Assembly (NCBI GenBank): GCA_963580285.1
Contig: OY757010.1
Span: 73,188,738 to 73,252,737, forward strand
Direction of reading: 5' to 3'
Source: Lucinisca nassula
Taxonomy: Eukaryota; Mollusca; Bivalvia; Lucinida; Lucinidae
DNA: 64,000 nt
The notes below the pieces were generated by a model. That model did no database searches and was not told the origin of the DNA. It was given only the letters and a program-made list of their open reading frames with translations. The first letter of the stretch is position 1; every line of letters begins with the position of its first letter. Both the position numbers and the translations under genes were made by a program. Shown here in pieces: positions 18,864-29,639 of this stretch.

Positions 18864-19132
18864 CATCACGCAAACATGCCTATATAGTTTTGACCCCATT
18901 GAACCCCACTCTTATATAGTAAAACTGGGGTTTACAAGGGTAAACCGTATTTTTCTTATTTCTGCTCTAACATATAGATTGTGGGTACTCGTTAGAGGCG
19001 GTTCTAACGAGTGCCCACAATCTACATTTTGAGCAGTAATAAGAAAAATATCACATTTTTTTTCATCTTAAAATCTTCATTTTTTCGGCAATAAATGTTA
19101 CAATGTATTTTTATAGGCGTGTTTTCGTAATG
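18864..19132. mobile_element. M1 MITE, inverted orientation
   Basis: Ends CATCACGCAAACATGCCTAT and ATAGGCGTGTTTTCGTAATG. The K1 hairpin (about 18975-19025) has a shortened loop: one GCCTC/GAGGC segment is lost, leaving ACTCGTTAGAGGCGGTTCTA. Confidence 0.9.
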
Positions 19133-19177
19133 GCATACACCTTTACAGAAGGCATTTACTACACCTGATATAAAGCG

Positions 19178-19454
19178 CATTACGATAACACACCCGTGTG
19201 TCATATGGCATTTTTTCACATCTTCAAAATGGCTATTTTCGCAGGAAAATCCGTGATATTTTTCTTATAAATACTGCAAACATAGGCTGTGGGTGCTCGT
19301 TAGAACCGCCTCATCGAGGCGGTTCTAACGAGTACCCACAACCTATGTCTTGGAGCAGAAATAAGAAAAATAATGAATACCCCGTAAACCCCAGTTTTCT
19401 CTGTATAAAGTGGGATTTAGAGCGGTGTTCATTTCACGGACTGTTCACGTGATG
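19178..19454. mobile_element. M2 MITE with intact K1
   Basis: Ends CATTACGATAACACACCCGT and CGGACTGTTCACGTGATG. K1 at about 19285-19350 is a near-perfect palindrome (GTGGGTGCTCGTTAGAACCG and complement). Confidence 0.92.
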
Positions 19455-19551
19455 GACTGTTTGGTAACCGATATTGTTTTCATTAAGATTCTTGTTCCTT
19501 TTTGTTATTTTCGATTTTCGAAGATAAGTTATTTTCAGGTATTCACGCTGA

Positions 19552-19925
19552 ATACATTTATTTTTCATATGACATCGCCTTCTGAGAGTGTAATAACGCC
19601 AAGTAATATTTTCGATAATCCACTAGTGGATTAAATATGCAAATTAGCTAGATACGTCTCAAAACGTTACATGTACGACGTCCTTAACGACGTCGCGTTT
19701 ACTAATGGCGGAATATTTATATTTTTGTAAACAATCGTAAATAAAATGCGTTTTAAATGTCATATGATAAATAGAATCTTTCATTCGTGCTGATGTATTA
19801 TTGAATTTATTAAACTCGTTGAGGAAAAGGGATAAAATGCTCGGCAAAGCCTCGCATTTTTTCCCTTTTCCTCAGGTCGTTTAATAAATTCAATAATACA
19901 TGAACACGCATGTAAGATCCTCTAT
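19552..19925 (+). mobile_element. M8 palindromic MITE
   Basis: A long palindrome at about 19787-19910: TGTATTATTGAATTTATTAA, then GGGATAAAATGC, with complement arms. The flanking block has TAATCCACTAGTGGATTA-like sequence and GAGAGTGTAATAACGCC. The same element is at 37070-37425 and 46403-46755 in opposite orientation. Confidence 0.8.
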
Positions 19926-19929
19926 GTTG

Positions 19930-20215
19930 GAGTTTAACGACCTAGTCAATACTATTTAGGTCATTTTAGCTCATCAATTTACCTGTCTACACTTTTTCCT
20001 GGACAGGCTTATACGTTAGTGGTTAATCAGTACAGTGCACATTCTTTCGCCAGAAAGGACAGCTGCCCTTCTTGAATCAGTGGAAGGGAGAGAATTACCG
20101 TAGAAAGAAATCCATGATCAAATTCCACTAAAAATGTTGCCGATCCTGGCACGATCGAACCCGAGTCCTACTGATCATCAGTCAGACGCGCATCCGACTT
20201 AGCTACCGAGGCCAT
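19930..20215 (-). mobile_element. S2 SINE with tRNA-like head
   Basis: On the minus strand: GGCCTCGGTAGCTAAGTCGG (A box), GGGTTCGATCGTGCC (B box), body, tail GACCTAGTC...AACTCC. Slightly more diverged than 13271-13576. Confidence 0.88.
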
Positions 20216-20245
20216 CTGTATGGTTGAGATATCTTTATGTTCACA

Positions 20246-20288
20246 CAGCCTCCGTGGCCTAGTGTAGGGCGCAGACTCTTAATCGTTA
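20246..20288 (+). mobile_element. Short S3 SINE head fragment
   Basis: CAGCCTCCGTGGCCTAGTGT, then GGCGCAGACTCTTAATCGTT, is the tRNA-like head of S3. It is cut at the M1 insertion that starts at 20289. Confidence 0.6.
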
Positions 20289-20576
20289 CATTACGAAAAC
20301 ACGCCTATCTAAATATATTGAAAATTTTACCACCAAAAGCTGAAAGTTTTCTGATGGAAAATTGTAATATTTTCCTTATTTATGCTCAATATATAGACTG
20401 TGGGTACACGTAAGAACCGCCTAGGCGAAGCGGTTCTATTAAACGAGTACCCAAAATCTATGTTTTTGAGCAAAAATGAAAAATAATGAAATAATGTATA
20501 CCCTGTAAACCATAGTTTTACTATAGGAAAGTGGGGTTTAAGGGGGTCAAAATGATACAGGCGTGTTCTCGTGATG
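20289..20576. mobile_element. M1 MITE inserted in an S3 fragment
   Basis: Ends CATTACGAAAACACGCCTAT and CAGGCGTGTTCTCGTGATG. The K1 hairpin (about 20398-20465) is imperfect, with an extra ATTA between arms. Confidence 0.9.
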
Positions 20577-20630
20577 GGTCTCTGAAAAGCAAAATAACAT
20601 TACTCCTCGTTATTGATATAAAGACCCCTT

Positions 20631-20770
20631 TAACCCATATATGCCTCTCCTCTTTTTTTTTTTTTGGGGGGGGGGGGCGGGGGGGGGCATTTTGCAAACA
20701 TTGCTGAATCTGATCAGACTCGCGGCGTCCGATCAGGGTGTAAACTGTTTGCTGAAAGTGGGTATTACTG
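20631..20770. mobile_element. M4 MITE, left half with homopolymer expansion
   Basis: TTAACCCATATATGCCTCTC, then runs of T (12) and G (about 22 with one C), then a K2 fragment (GCGGCGTCCGATCAGGGTGT). No right terminus. Confidence 0.65.
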
Positions 20771-20879
20771 CTAACAATACAAAGCTGACTCCCCTATAAT
20801 TGGACATGGACCACTTCAAACTTGATAAATTAAATGATACATAAAATTACATAATCGACCTACATCGCGTACTTTTTAA

Positions 20880-21112
20880 CCCATTTTATACCGAGTAGAA
20901 TCGTCAACCTTCTATCAGTATGGAACAAATCCATTTAATACTTTAGGGGTTTCCGGTTGTGGCTTCTTTAAAATTTACCTGGAAAATGGCTGGACCTTTC
21001 GTAAACCTGCAGTGTAGGCTCTGATGAAACGAGACGCTGCGTTCTGTGGTATCTGATCTTGGTCTGCACTGTTTGCCAGCTACCAGTTTTGGAATTTTCG
21101 GTACAAAATGGG
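20880..21112. mobile_element. M4 piggyBac-like MITE, diverged
   Basis: TTAA at 20876-20879 and 21113-21116. Ends CCCATTTTATACCGA and CGGTACAAAATGGG. K2-related core (TGCAGTGTAGGCTCTGATGA, TCTTGGTCTGCACTGTTTGCC). Confidence 0.82.
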
Positions 21113-21158
21113 TTAATTGTACTGAGCATAAAATGGGTTATTTGTACTCATTTATTAA

Positions 21159-21378
21159 CCCATATATGACAATGGAATCTTCCATCTTATAAATTTGGAG
21201 TTGTCCATTTTCAATTATAGGGGTGTCAGATTTGTTTTGTTTAATGTAAGTTGTACAAAAATGTATATTCTTTGAGCAAACAGTGTAGACCCAGATCAGA
21301 CGCCGCGTTCTGCGGCGTCTGATCTGGGTCTACACTGTTTGCCAACGTCCCAAAAAAGGGCCACTAGGCATATATGGG
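21159..21378. mobile_element. M4 piggyBac-like MITE with perfect K2 hairpin
   Basis: TTAA at 21155-21158 and 21379-21382. By eye only two or three bases differ from the copy at 17782-18001 over 220 bp. K2 hairpin at about 21277-21345. Confidence 0.93.
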
Positions 21379-21660
21379 TTAATGATTCTTATTGAATAAA
21401 ATATGTTTTAACCAAAAGATTCTTGGTTGATGGAAAGGGTTCTCCTGATCAGATAATCAGTTTCCGTTCCCGTTTTGAGACCGATTCGGGGCGAAACGTC
21501 TATGTCGCAAAGCGTCTCGTTACCGCGGTTGTCACAGGTTTTACGCTCGGTGTGCCTTGTATTCTTCCGCGACTACGTCATCGCTGCCTTTCATACAAGT
21601 GGAATTCTTCCGTAAAAGTTACAACTATTAACAAGAAAGATATGACACAAAGTACCATAT

Positions 21661-21896
21661 GGGCCCCGCCAATCGAATTTGTGTCTTCGAGCATTCCGTC
21701 ATGACAAATTTTAACTGCGCATGCCCAGCCATTCAGAGGGGCCAGGGATATGGCTTTCTGTCTGAAGGTTCCTGTTGATTCACTGCTTGTATGAGCGAGC
21801 AGCGAAGGTTCTGGCGAGACTGCGCTGATTCGCAGGCTCGCCTGAACCTTCGCTGCTCGCATAGGCGATAAGTACCAAAATCGCTTGACGGGGCCC
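21661..21896. mobile_element. M5 MITE, 4-bp ATAT duplication
   Basis: Ends GGGCCCCGCCAATCGAATTT and TCGCTTGACGGGGCCC with ATAT on both sides. The internal hairpin carries GCGAGCAGCGAAGGTTCTGG and its complement. Confidence 0.9.
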
Positions 21897-21981
21897 ATAT
21901 CAAGTGGCTCGATTGTGATTGCATTGCACTATTTTGGAAAGGAACAGGCAATGCAATCTTATTATTCAACCGTTCAGTTAT

Positions 21982-22229
21982 TTTTTTTTTTTTTTTTTTT
22001 TTTTTGGTTTGGGTTTTACGGCCCTTTCAAGTTTATTTCACTCATATCGAGCCGATCGTTAATCATAGGTGGGCGAAAACCGGAGTACCCGGAGAAAAAC
22101 CACCTGACCTTCCGTTGCAGAACTTGGCGTCTCACACGTGACCCGAGCGAGGCTCGAACCCACGGCGGTGAAAGACCTAATGACTAAGAGTCAGCGCTCT
22201 TATCCATTAGGCCACGGAGGTTATACGAG
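21982..22229 (-). mobile_element. S3 SINE, full length, poly-A tail, 9-bp target duplication
   Basis: On the minus strand: head CTCCGTGGCCTAATGGATAA (A box) and GGTTCGAGCCTC (B box), body, tail GGGCCGTAAAACCCAAACC and then a pure A tail of about 24. TTCAGTTAT at 21973-21981 and 22230-22238. The intact A tail suggests a fairly young insertion. Confidence 0.92.
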
Positions 22230-22394
22230 TTCAGTTATACGAGTACACTTATAAACTAGAATTATTTGCAAACCCAGATGGGCAGGGGGCACTTATATTA
22301 GTAGTATAAGTAGTTTAATTCTTTTCATCATCATTTTCATTATTAAAATTATTATCAGTAGTAGTAGAAGTAGTAGTAATAGTTGTTGTTGTGA

Positions 22395-22440
<46 letters not shown>

Positions 22441-22441
22441 T
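22395..22441. repeat. (ATT)n microsatellite
   Basis: About 15 perfect TTA/ATT units, preceded by interrupted GTA and GTT triplets (22345-22392). Confidence 0.95.
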
Positions 22442-23142
22442 TGTATATTCCTACAAACAATATCATGACTGGCTAGTTTTTATCAAATTTCGTTTTCATT
22501 ACGTAAAAATGCTCTTGTAGTGCACTTATAAATCCGATCATTATTTTGACAATATTTCACCAACAACCTTCAATTGAATTATTAGAAAAATGCAATTTTT
22601 ACAGTCAAGAACCACAGCATTATCTGATTATTATGGATGAATTGTGAATTTGTTTTCTGTCCTTATGAACTTCATTTGAAACAAATGAGAAACGTAATAA
22701 AACGCGGATATCTTGTGGACAGCTTTATATTACTTGTTGCGACTAAAGTGCATGCAACAGTTATATGTCTTCTAAGTGAGCATATCCACAGTCAGGGCAC
22801 AGCAAAATGTACAAGCTGGTAAGTTTGAAACACAACTTCCCATTCAAAGTGTCCACTAAGTTCCTTTCGCAACCTTATAATATTCATCAACGGATCTTTT
22901 TATAGAGTACTCTAGTATGTCAAATAATCAGAGTTGGTCTTTATGCTATTAAATAAAATGTGACGTGAAACCTTTTCTTGCTGAACAGCTAGAAGATCAT
23001 GTTAGAATTGCTGCATTTCAAGAACTACTTGTGTAAAGAAAATGTGTAAGGATGGCCGTGTTGGAAGTCCAATTTAGGGCAATCAACAGTTTCGTGTCAC
23101 AAAAAAATAAACAGGAGGACATTCGCGTTCATGAAGTTAATT
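22442..23142. other. Unrecognised AT-rich sequence
   Basis: No gene, repeat or conserved motif recognised. Confidence 0.5.
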
Positions 23143-23379
23143 GGACCCCGTCAAGCGATTTCGGTACTTATCGCCTATGCGAGCAGCGAAGGTTCAGGCG
23201 AGCCTGCGCATCCGCGCAGTCTCGCCAGAACCTTCGCTGCTCGCTCATACAAGCAGTGAATCAAGAGGAACCTTCGGACAGAAAACCATATCCCTGGCCC
23301 CTCTGAATGGCTGGGCATGCGCAGTTAAAATTTGTCATGACGGAATGCTCGAAGACACAAATTCGCTTGGCGGGGCTCA
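23143..23379. mobile_element. M5 MITE, inverted
   Basis: Ends GGACCCCGTCAAGCGATTTC and AAATTCGCTTGGCGGGGCTC. Flanks AATT/AGTT could be an eroded 4-bp duplication. Same hairpin as the other M5 copies. Confidence 0.88.
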
Positions 23380-23589
23380 GTTAATATAACGTACAAGTTA
23401 TAATATATAGTTTGTTTGGAAGCCTTTTGTGAGACTTTCGAAACTGTTTTGAATAATGAAAACAATTTTCTTACGGAGTATCTTGGTGGTTATGAGGCCG
23501 TTTGCAGGAGCGGGCAGATTTCAGTCAAAATGTCCGCTCAGTTGCGATTGTGAGACAATCTCACCAAAAATCAATAATGTTTATGGTTT

Positions 23590-23838
23590 AAATTAATAAA
23601 ATTGTCATTGATCAAATACTTTGGTATTGGCCAAGTTACAGATCCTCGATCAGGTATATTGGCCCTCGGCCTTCGGCCTCGCGCCAATACAGCAGATCCC
23701 GGACCTGTAACTGGGGCCAAGTTACATGTCCTCGGTCAGCTATATTGGCCTCGGCCTTCGGCCTCGGGCCAATATTATACACCAGACCTCGGACCTGTAA
23801 CTGGACTTATATTAAATCACTTGATAAATGACATTATA
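23590..23838. mobile_element. M7 palindromic element, doubled core
   Basis: Contains GTATTGGCCAAGTTACAGAT, then GGCCTTCGGCCTCGCGCCAATAC and GACCTGTAACTGGGGCCAAG, and then the core repeats once more. Relative of 49737-49864 and of the copies at 29144, 31017 and 40382. Confidence 0.75.
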
Positions 23839-23845
23839 GGAATAA

Positions 23846-24143
23846 TTATTGATTGATTGATTTGAGCTTTAACGTCCCATTCAACACTGTATAGGTCGTT
23901 TTGGAGACGTTGCTTCCAAATTCGCGGGACTTTTACCCGACATTGAGATGAAATGACTTCTCAAGCCCTGTCGCCCAGTGAAACCAATAGGGTTTATAAG
24001 CATGGACGGCCGACTCGCACAGCTTGTCCCGGGCAGGCTTGGGTCCTCTAAGCGGTTTACCAGTACTCGCGTGCGTTTGTTTCCAACTCTGTGTGGAAGC
24101 ATCATGCAGCCCATCTATTTCTTCAAGCCCCGATGGGCGGGGG
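23846..24143 (-). mobile_element. S1 SINE
   Basis: On the minus strand from GCCGGCCCCCGCCCATCGGG to the tail GACGTTAAAGCTCAAATCAA followed by a TCAA repeat. Near full length. Confidence 0.88.
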
Positions 24144-25417
24144 CCGGCTATAACTAGTGAATGGATGATCCTTATTCTTGCATAATTAACGAATTCCAAC
24201 GCTAAATAATGCCCCATCCGGCGCCATATAAACTCTTCATATTCGACATTCTAACACAGCGCGCCTATATAGGCAATGGAAAATAACTGTGTTTTATTCT
24301 ACAACAAATCACGGTAAGGAAGAGCGTGACGAGTGACGTCATTAAAAACTACCAATTTATGACGTCACTTGTCGATTTCCTTGACGTTAGACGGTGTAAC
24401 GTGCTACGCGCTCGTGATTTGTCTACTTTACAACTGACCTCCAAACTGTGATTTATTACTCAACAAATCAAAGTTAGAGCTGATCTATTACTTATCTATA
24501 ACCAACATGGCGGCTAGTTTAGAACATTGTTTACAATGACGTAAGTTCCGCAATTACGTTTTTTAAAACCAATTCTCTGTAAGCACCAAAATTCTGCGGC
24601 ACACACTGTCAGGGATTTTTATTAAACTACTGCCAAATGAAAGATTGTACCAAGTCGGTTAAAAAAGTGTATTACGGTTTCTCGATATTCACAACCGTTT
24701 CCATGGAAACAGCGAATGTTGTGTAAAAAAAATTAGCAAAATCGATGAAAACCCAGCTCTAAAAAGAAATCGAAAATTAAGCAATCTAGAAATGTTTAAA
24801 TGATACAGTTTTCGCTGCATTGGTTTCAATAAAGATCATATAAGTATTCATACACGATCAATTTCGAATTCGATGTTTTCTTTTGTTCTTTTTGTCATTT
24901 CTTAGTAAAAATTTTCATCAAATTTGTTCCAGATAACCTCTTATAGAAATAGTTATTTCATGGACGGCACCATGCACGCTATGAATGATATGGCATGTCA
25001 ATTTCTATAGAACATTGCCTGAATACAAATTTATAGAAAAAACGGATTGGGGTAATTAGATCTACAGAAAATATTATGAATGAAATGATTCTATCTTTAA
25101 GAAAAATGTTCCGTTCTATTCATCGGTAGTTTTAATTGCCGGAACCGTACGGAAAAATACGGGACGTTGAAACCGGAAGAAATAGGATGCCCTGACAAAG
25201 ACTTTATTCTTGATGAAATCAAAGTTATACTGATAAAAATTATATATATATTTTAAAGTGTTTTTGAAAAAAAAAATCAAGATTGCCCTTTTCTTTTCGT
25301 TTCGGCTTTTCCCAGTGAAACCGGCAAATAAAGATATCCTATCGACGAAAGTGGGTTATGTCCCTTAACAGCTCTCCCTGATAGTAATAAAAAACATACG
25401 TCGTTGGCGGTGATTTT
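24144..25417. other. Unrecognised non-coding sequence
   Basis: No ORF, repeat or known element recognised. It contains GACGTCA words near 24335 and 24361 and AT-rich runs. May be unique intergenic or intronic DNA. Confidence 0.45.
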
Positions 25418-25640
25418 GTTTATCTATCTATCTTCATATACTGAGTCGGTCATACTTCGCCATTACCTCAGTTGGGTGTTGCGCTAAAATTAGAAATTAG
25501 GGGGGGGGGGGGGGGGGGGAAGTAATAAATAAAAATCACTGGATGAGTGGATGAGTTCTTAAAACTATTTACAATCTGCTCTGGGTCCCCATCTACACCA
25601 TGCGGGCTTTGAACTCCTCTACAGTTCATGTTCTGCCTGC
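25418..25640 (-). mobile_element. 3-prime end of a LINE with GATA tail
   Basis: On the minus strand, GAGGAGTTCAAAGCCCGCATGGTG is the last coding part of a Jockey/CR1-like ORF (EEFKAR). A 3-prime UTR follows (CAGATTGTAAATAGTTTTAA, GACCGACTCAGTATATGAAG) and ends ATAGATAGATA. The same end is at 56125-56460. A G run of about 19 (25501-25519) interrupts it. Confidence 0.65.
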
Positions 25641-26455
25641 ACCTAACATTTATTAAAGATCAAAGTGTTGTAACCTGTAGATTAATAATGTTGTTTTCTG
25701 AAATACAATCTGTACACATTTTTAAGTTCATGTATCAGCATTATTACCATGGTGGAAATGTCATGCAATTTCATTGGAAAATGAAGAGTTGCTGCCCTTG
25801 TATTCTTTTTATGCAGATATATTTTGTTACTTTTTCTGGTTTATTTTAAACATCAGTTACTAGTACTCCAGTCCAAGCAGTTAAACATAACATGATTCCA
25901 AAAAACAGAAGAAGATTTTCAATTTTGTTGCCCCTACCCCCTATTTTTGGGTTATTTTCACCATAAAATCGATTAAAAAGTCAATAATTGTTTGAAAGTT
26001 GTTTGATTATTGAATGCTTATTTTTTCCCTTTATTTTAAACTATTTAGCAACTTTTTATTCAGTACTACTGTTATTTATGAGATTTAAACACACTTTGTT
26101 TCCACAGTTTAGGTAATTTACTTTTTATTTTTGCTTAAAGTATACCAATTTCGATCAGTGTTTTCCGACAAGACACCAGTACCCAACTCCAAATTTTTCA
26201 TGCTTTGAATCCTCTAACATAGTTGTTTCAAAAATAATGCAAGAACATGTTTCAGCATCGGTGCCGCTATAACTATATCTTGCCAAATCTGGGCAAAAAA
26301 TGCTTCGTTCAGGGCGTCAAGGTTACGTCGCACAAGGTTATGTGTACAAAGCCAGGCCCATTTTATGATATCGAATGTACTAAACATGATTTGAACATGG
26401 GTTTTGCTGTTTGAACACGGCTTCTGGCCCTTTTTAGAATAGCTTCAAACAGCTA
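25641..26455. other. Unrecognised non-coding sequence
   Basis: No gene or repeat recognised. Confidence 0.45.
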
Positions 26456-26801
26456 CAGTAGAACTTCGATGGCTCGAACACCGATGGCTCGTTTACCATG
26501 GATGTGTCGAACCCGTTCTTGAGCCCCTAGATAAATCCTCTACATAAGAAATAGTGGGGGATAATTAAGGAGATTTTAGTCTTTTATCTTGCAAATGCAT
26601 GCTGTGTGTACTCATTAGAATCGCCTCGACGAGGCGATTCTAATGAGTACACACATCATATATATTCATTATAGAAAACCGAAAAGATGTCTAAAAGTAT
26701 GTCGTTATGCCTCCTGACAGTTACCTCAGTGGCTCAAACTACCCCTGTCTCGAACAGATTATCGAGGTCCCAAAGGTGTTCGAGCCACTGAAGTTCGACT
26801 G
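26456..26801. mobile_element. M3 pogo-like MITE with K1 hairpin
   Basis: Ends CAGTAGAACTTCGATGGCTC and GAGCCACTGAAGTTCGACTG, with TA at 26454-26455 and 26802-26803. K1 near 26600-26660 is perfect in its inner 22 bases (ATTAGAATCGCCTCGACGAG region). Confidence 0.93.
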
Positions 26802-26899
26802 TATATATGTCCATTGGATATTGTGCACGAATATGTAGCAAAAGACCAACCTAGGTCATAAATGTGCTTAAGCCCAGCAAACTCCCATAAAATATCTTT

Positions 26900-27085
26900 T
26901 GTTCGGTTAAAGTTTAACGGCCCAGTCAACATTATTGAGGTCATATTAATCACGCCCGTTTACATCACGTTTCCTAGGCAGGCTTATACATATGCGATAA
27001 AACAGCACAGTGCACATTCTTTCATCAAAAACTGACAACCGCCCTTCTTGGATCAGCGGAATGGAGAGAATGACCGCATAGGTGT
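26900..27085 (-). mobile_element. S2 SINE, head missing
   Basis: S2 tail and body (AGTTTAACGGCCCAGTCAAC, GGCAGGCTTATACATATGCG, CAACCGCCCTTCTTGGATCA). The tRNA-like head is absent. Confidence 0.8.
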
Positions 27086-27497
27086 TTTAAACATAATAAT
27101 GTTCTTGCGAAAGTAACGCGGTATCTTATTGGATAACGTCAATTATTTACGATTGAAGATGCGATTTACCGTGGGGTAATCCATCACTCGGCGTCGCCTT
27201 TCATTGGCTGATATATATTTGGTTTTACATAATTGGTTTTATTCAGTTGACTATTTTAGAAAGTCTAAATACCTGCCTTTCGATGGGGATAACTGCATTG
27301 AAATATTCATTTAAGGTATAACCGTCGGTTTTACGATCGCAAACTACATTTAACGCTTAGCTGACGCGTCGCAGGAAATTAGAAATCTACCGAGAATGAT
27401 AATTTTTGATACGAATATACTCTAACAGATACTGCCTTGCGATAAAAGCCAGCTGTCATAGCGACATGGTAGATTAAAAAAACCTGATATGGGGCTC
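27086..27497. other. Unrecognised non-coding sequence
   Basis: No element recognised. Confidence 0.45.
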
Positions 27498-27614
27498 TGT
27501 TGTAGACGGGCGCTTCCTACCCGAAGGATCACCGTGCTTAGCGGAACCTCGGCGTAGCCTCGGCTCCGCTCAGCACGATCATTCCAAGAGCTGGAAACGC
27601 CCAGCTACAACTCG
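27498..27614. repeat. Imperfect palindrome at the left border of the 8.3-kb duplication
   Basis: GTTGTAGACGGGCGCTTCC...AAGGATCACCGTGCTTAGCGG is answered by CCGCTCAGCACGATCATTCC...GGAAACGCCCAGCTACAAC. The apex is near 27550. Only the right half is present at the start of the second copy (38791). Confidence 0.8.
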
Positions 27615-27757
27615 ATCCGATAGCAGATTCGTTTTCTTGCACCACACCTAGAAAATTCTCATTTCAATTTTATTTAATGTTTTATTTTTCGCGCATTATA
27701 CACATATAGCTTGCCTTGGCGAGAACTCCGGGGTAAGAACAGAATTTTCATCCCAGG

Positions 27758-28240
27758 TGTTATTTATAAGATCTTTTTTTTTTCCTCATTCACCCTTTCG
27801 CCCCACTGGGTGACCGAAAAATACAATGTAATATTTTGCTTACTTGTTACTGTAAAAAACAATCTAGAAAATGTATGACATATCAGTTTTAGTTTGTAAA
27901 CATATTGTTCACACGAAAAGGTATTAAAGAGTATCCTAGAAAACACAGGTCACATTATTTTTAGCACATGAGCAAGTGTATTTCTACAATGATCTAGAAT
28001 CTCCCCTAACTCTGTTAAAGGGATAAAATTTCCTTTAAGTTCAGAATATTGGTATTTTAAGAAAATTTCACCTTAAATTCTGTGTTGCATTACTTGTGGA
28101 TTATTATTCATTTAGGACTTTGTGACCAGACAAAATATTTTCAATGATATTTAATAAGGTGTTTATTATTGTGGATATTTTTTCATGTAATTTTCCCAGT
28201 TATCTGTTTTGCTATTCTTTCCAGGAGTCCAGCTCATCTA
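27758..28240 (+). mobile_element. Diverged LTR-like sequence
   Basis: Starts TGTTATTTATAAGATC and follows the LTR at 28545 for several hundred bases (CCCCACTGGGTGACC, TTTTAGTTTGTAAACATATT, TTCTGTGTTG) with many differences. The TATA box position reads GGGATAAAATTTC, and the heat-shock elements are degenerate. The right end was not defined. Also present at 39001 in copy 2. Confidence 0.6.
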
Positions 28241-28544
28241 TAAAATCGTGATGGCGCAATGACCTGTCAAGGCTCACTTGCCCTGAGATAGCATATATTC
28301 ATCAGGCTAAGGTGTTGCAATGTAACAGATATAGGGAGTAATTGATAAAACGAATTTGCTAGTATTTGCCAGCTAAGAACTTACAAGAAATAACTTGCTC
28401 ATAATCTAAAAAGAATATGTGCACAGAAAATTCTAGTTATTTCTTTTTAAATATCTTTTCTTGTGAACAGTCTGTTTACCAAAGTGTGTTCCAGACCATT
28501 CGTTCCAAAATTAGACATAACATAATAAACCCTGTGTTAGATAT

Positions 28545-29097
28545 TGTTATGCATAAGAATTTATTTTTCTGATTCCCACTTTCACCCCACTGGGTGACCT
28601 AATAGTGCTATAAATATCTTGTTTATCTTCTTATAGAAGATTCTCGAAAGATGAGTCACAGATTAATTTTATTTTGTAAACATCTTGTTTACAAGAAAAA
28701 GTTCTTCAGAACCTTCCAGAAAGTTCAGGTTTGCATTATTTTTAGAAAATAACATCATCTAATTCCACAGCCCTGTGGAACATTCTAGAGAAATCTTAGG
28801 GTCTATAAAAGAGCTTGATTTTTCTCATTGAGTCAGACTTTGGAGTTTGATGTTTGGGTTTTTAAGAAAAGTTATTACAAAATTCTGTGTTGGATTGTTA
28901 AAGGATATTATATTTCATTTCGAACTATGGTTTCTTTGGGATCAAGGAAAATAGATTCATTCAAGGATTTTTCATAACAGAGCTAAGTACATTTAATTTT
29001 CTTACTACTACCGGTTAAAGATACTTTGCAAATAAATTCTGTTAAATTTTTCCAAAAGGCTTGTTTGCTTTTTTTCTACTACGCCTGGCTCGTAACA
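28545..29097 (+). mobile_element. Solo LTR with heat-shock-type promoter
   Basis: 553 bp beginning TGTTATGCATAAG and ending GGCTCGTAACA, with TGTTA/TAACA inverted ends and ATAT directly repeated on both sides (28541-28544, 29098-29101). It contains three heat-shock-element blocks, TATAAAAG at 28804-28811 and AATAAA at 29031-29036, the order expected of U3-R-U5. No gag, pol or internal region is adjacent, so this is a solo LTR. The superfamily is unknown. Confidence 0.82.
28635..28811 (+). promoter_or_regulatory. Heat-shock-element array, AP-1-like site and TATA box in the LTR
   Basis: AGAAGATTCTCGAAA (28635-28649) is three perfect alternating nGAAn/nTTCn units. TGAGTCA (28652-28658) is an AP-1 consensus. 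AGAACCTTCCAGAAAGTTCA (28708-28727) is four perfect units. GGAACATTCTAGAGA (28777-28791) is two perfect units plus a near match. TATAAAAG (28804-28811) follows. HSF binding is known for this motif architecture; activity here is inferred. Confidence 0.75.
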
Positions 29098-29143
29098 ATA
29101 TGTAAAGCAAACAAATAAGGTACTTATACTGTAATGCTATTAA

Positions 29144-29266
29144 TTAAGTAATTTCGTATTGGCCAAGTTACAGGTCCTCGGTCATATGCATTGGCCTCGG
29201 CCTTCGGCTCGGGCCAATACAACAGACCTCGACCTGTAACTGAGCCAATACGAAATTACTTTATGA
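29144..29266. mobile_element. M7 palindromic element
   Basis: TTAAGTAATTTCGTATTGGC ... GCCAATACGAAATTACTTTA with inner GGCCTCGGCCTTCGG. Arms are imperfect (one base lost in GACCTCGACCTG). Confidence 0.8.
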
Positions 29267-29639
29267 ATGACAATTCTGTTAACGGAGGTAAATTACAAAC
29301 ATGATTTATGATTTTTGACTTCCGGTTAATATTGGTTGACCTGATGTAATACAGGATAGTCAATAAATAACAATAATATTTGCTGCATACGAGCCACGTC
29401 CAAGAACAAATGAATGCTCATCCGGGCAATCTGATCAGCTCCTCTTTTGTTCGCGTCTTTCTTTGATTATATAATTTATAATAAGACATTATTACAGGAA
29501 ATTAAAGGAGTTTAAAGCGGGCCGAGATCAATTTGTGAGTTATAAGATTCATTACAGAACATTATGTTAAATATAAGATAACATAACATAAATTTATTCA
29601 GCATTAAACATTAAAATCAATGTTTCTAGCCTACAACTA

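Noticed and set aside
28804..28811. TATA box as promoter of a host heat-shock gene
   Set aside because: No heat-shock protein ORF follows on the plus strand. LTR-type ends, the ATAT duplication and AATAAA fit an LTR better. I keep the host-promoter idea only as the alternative stated in the finding.
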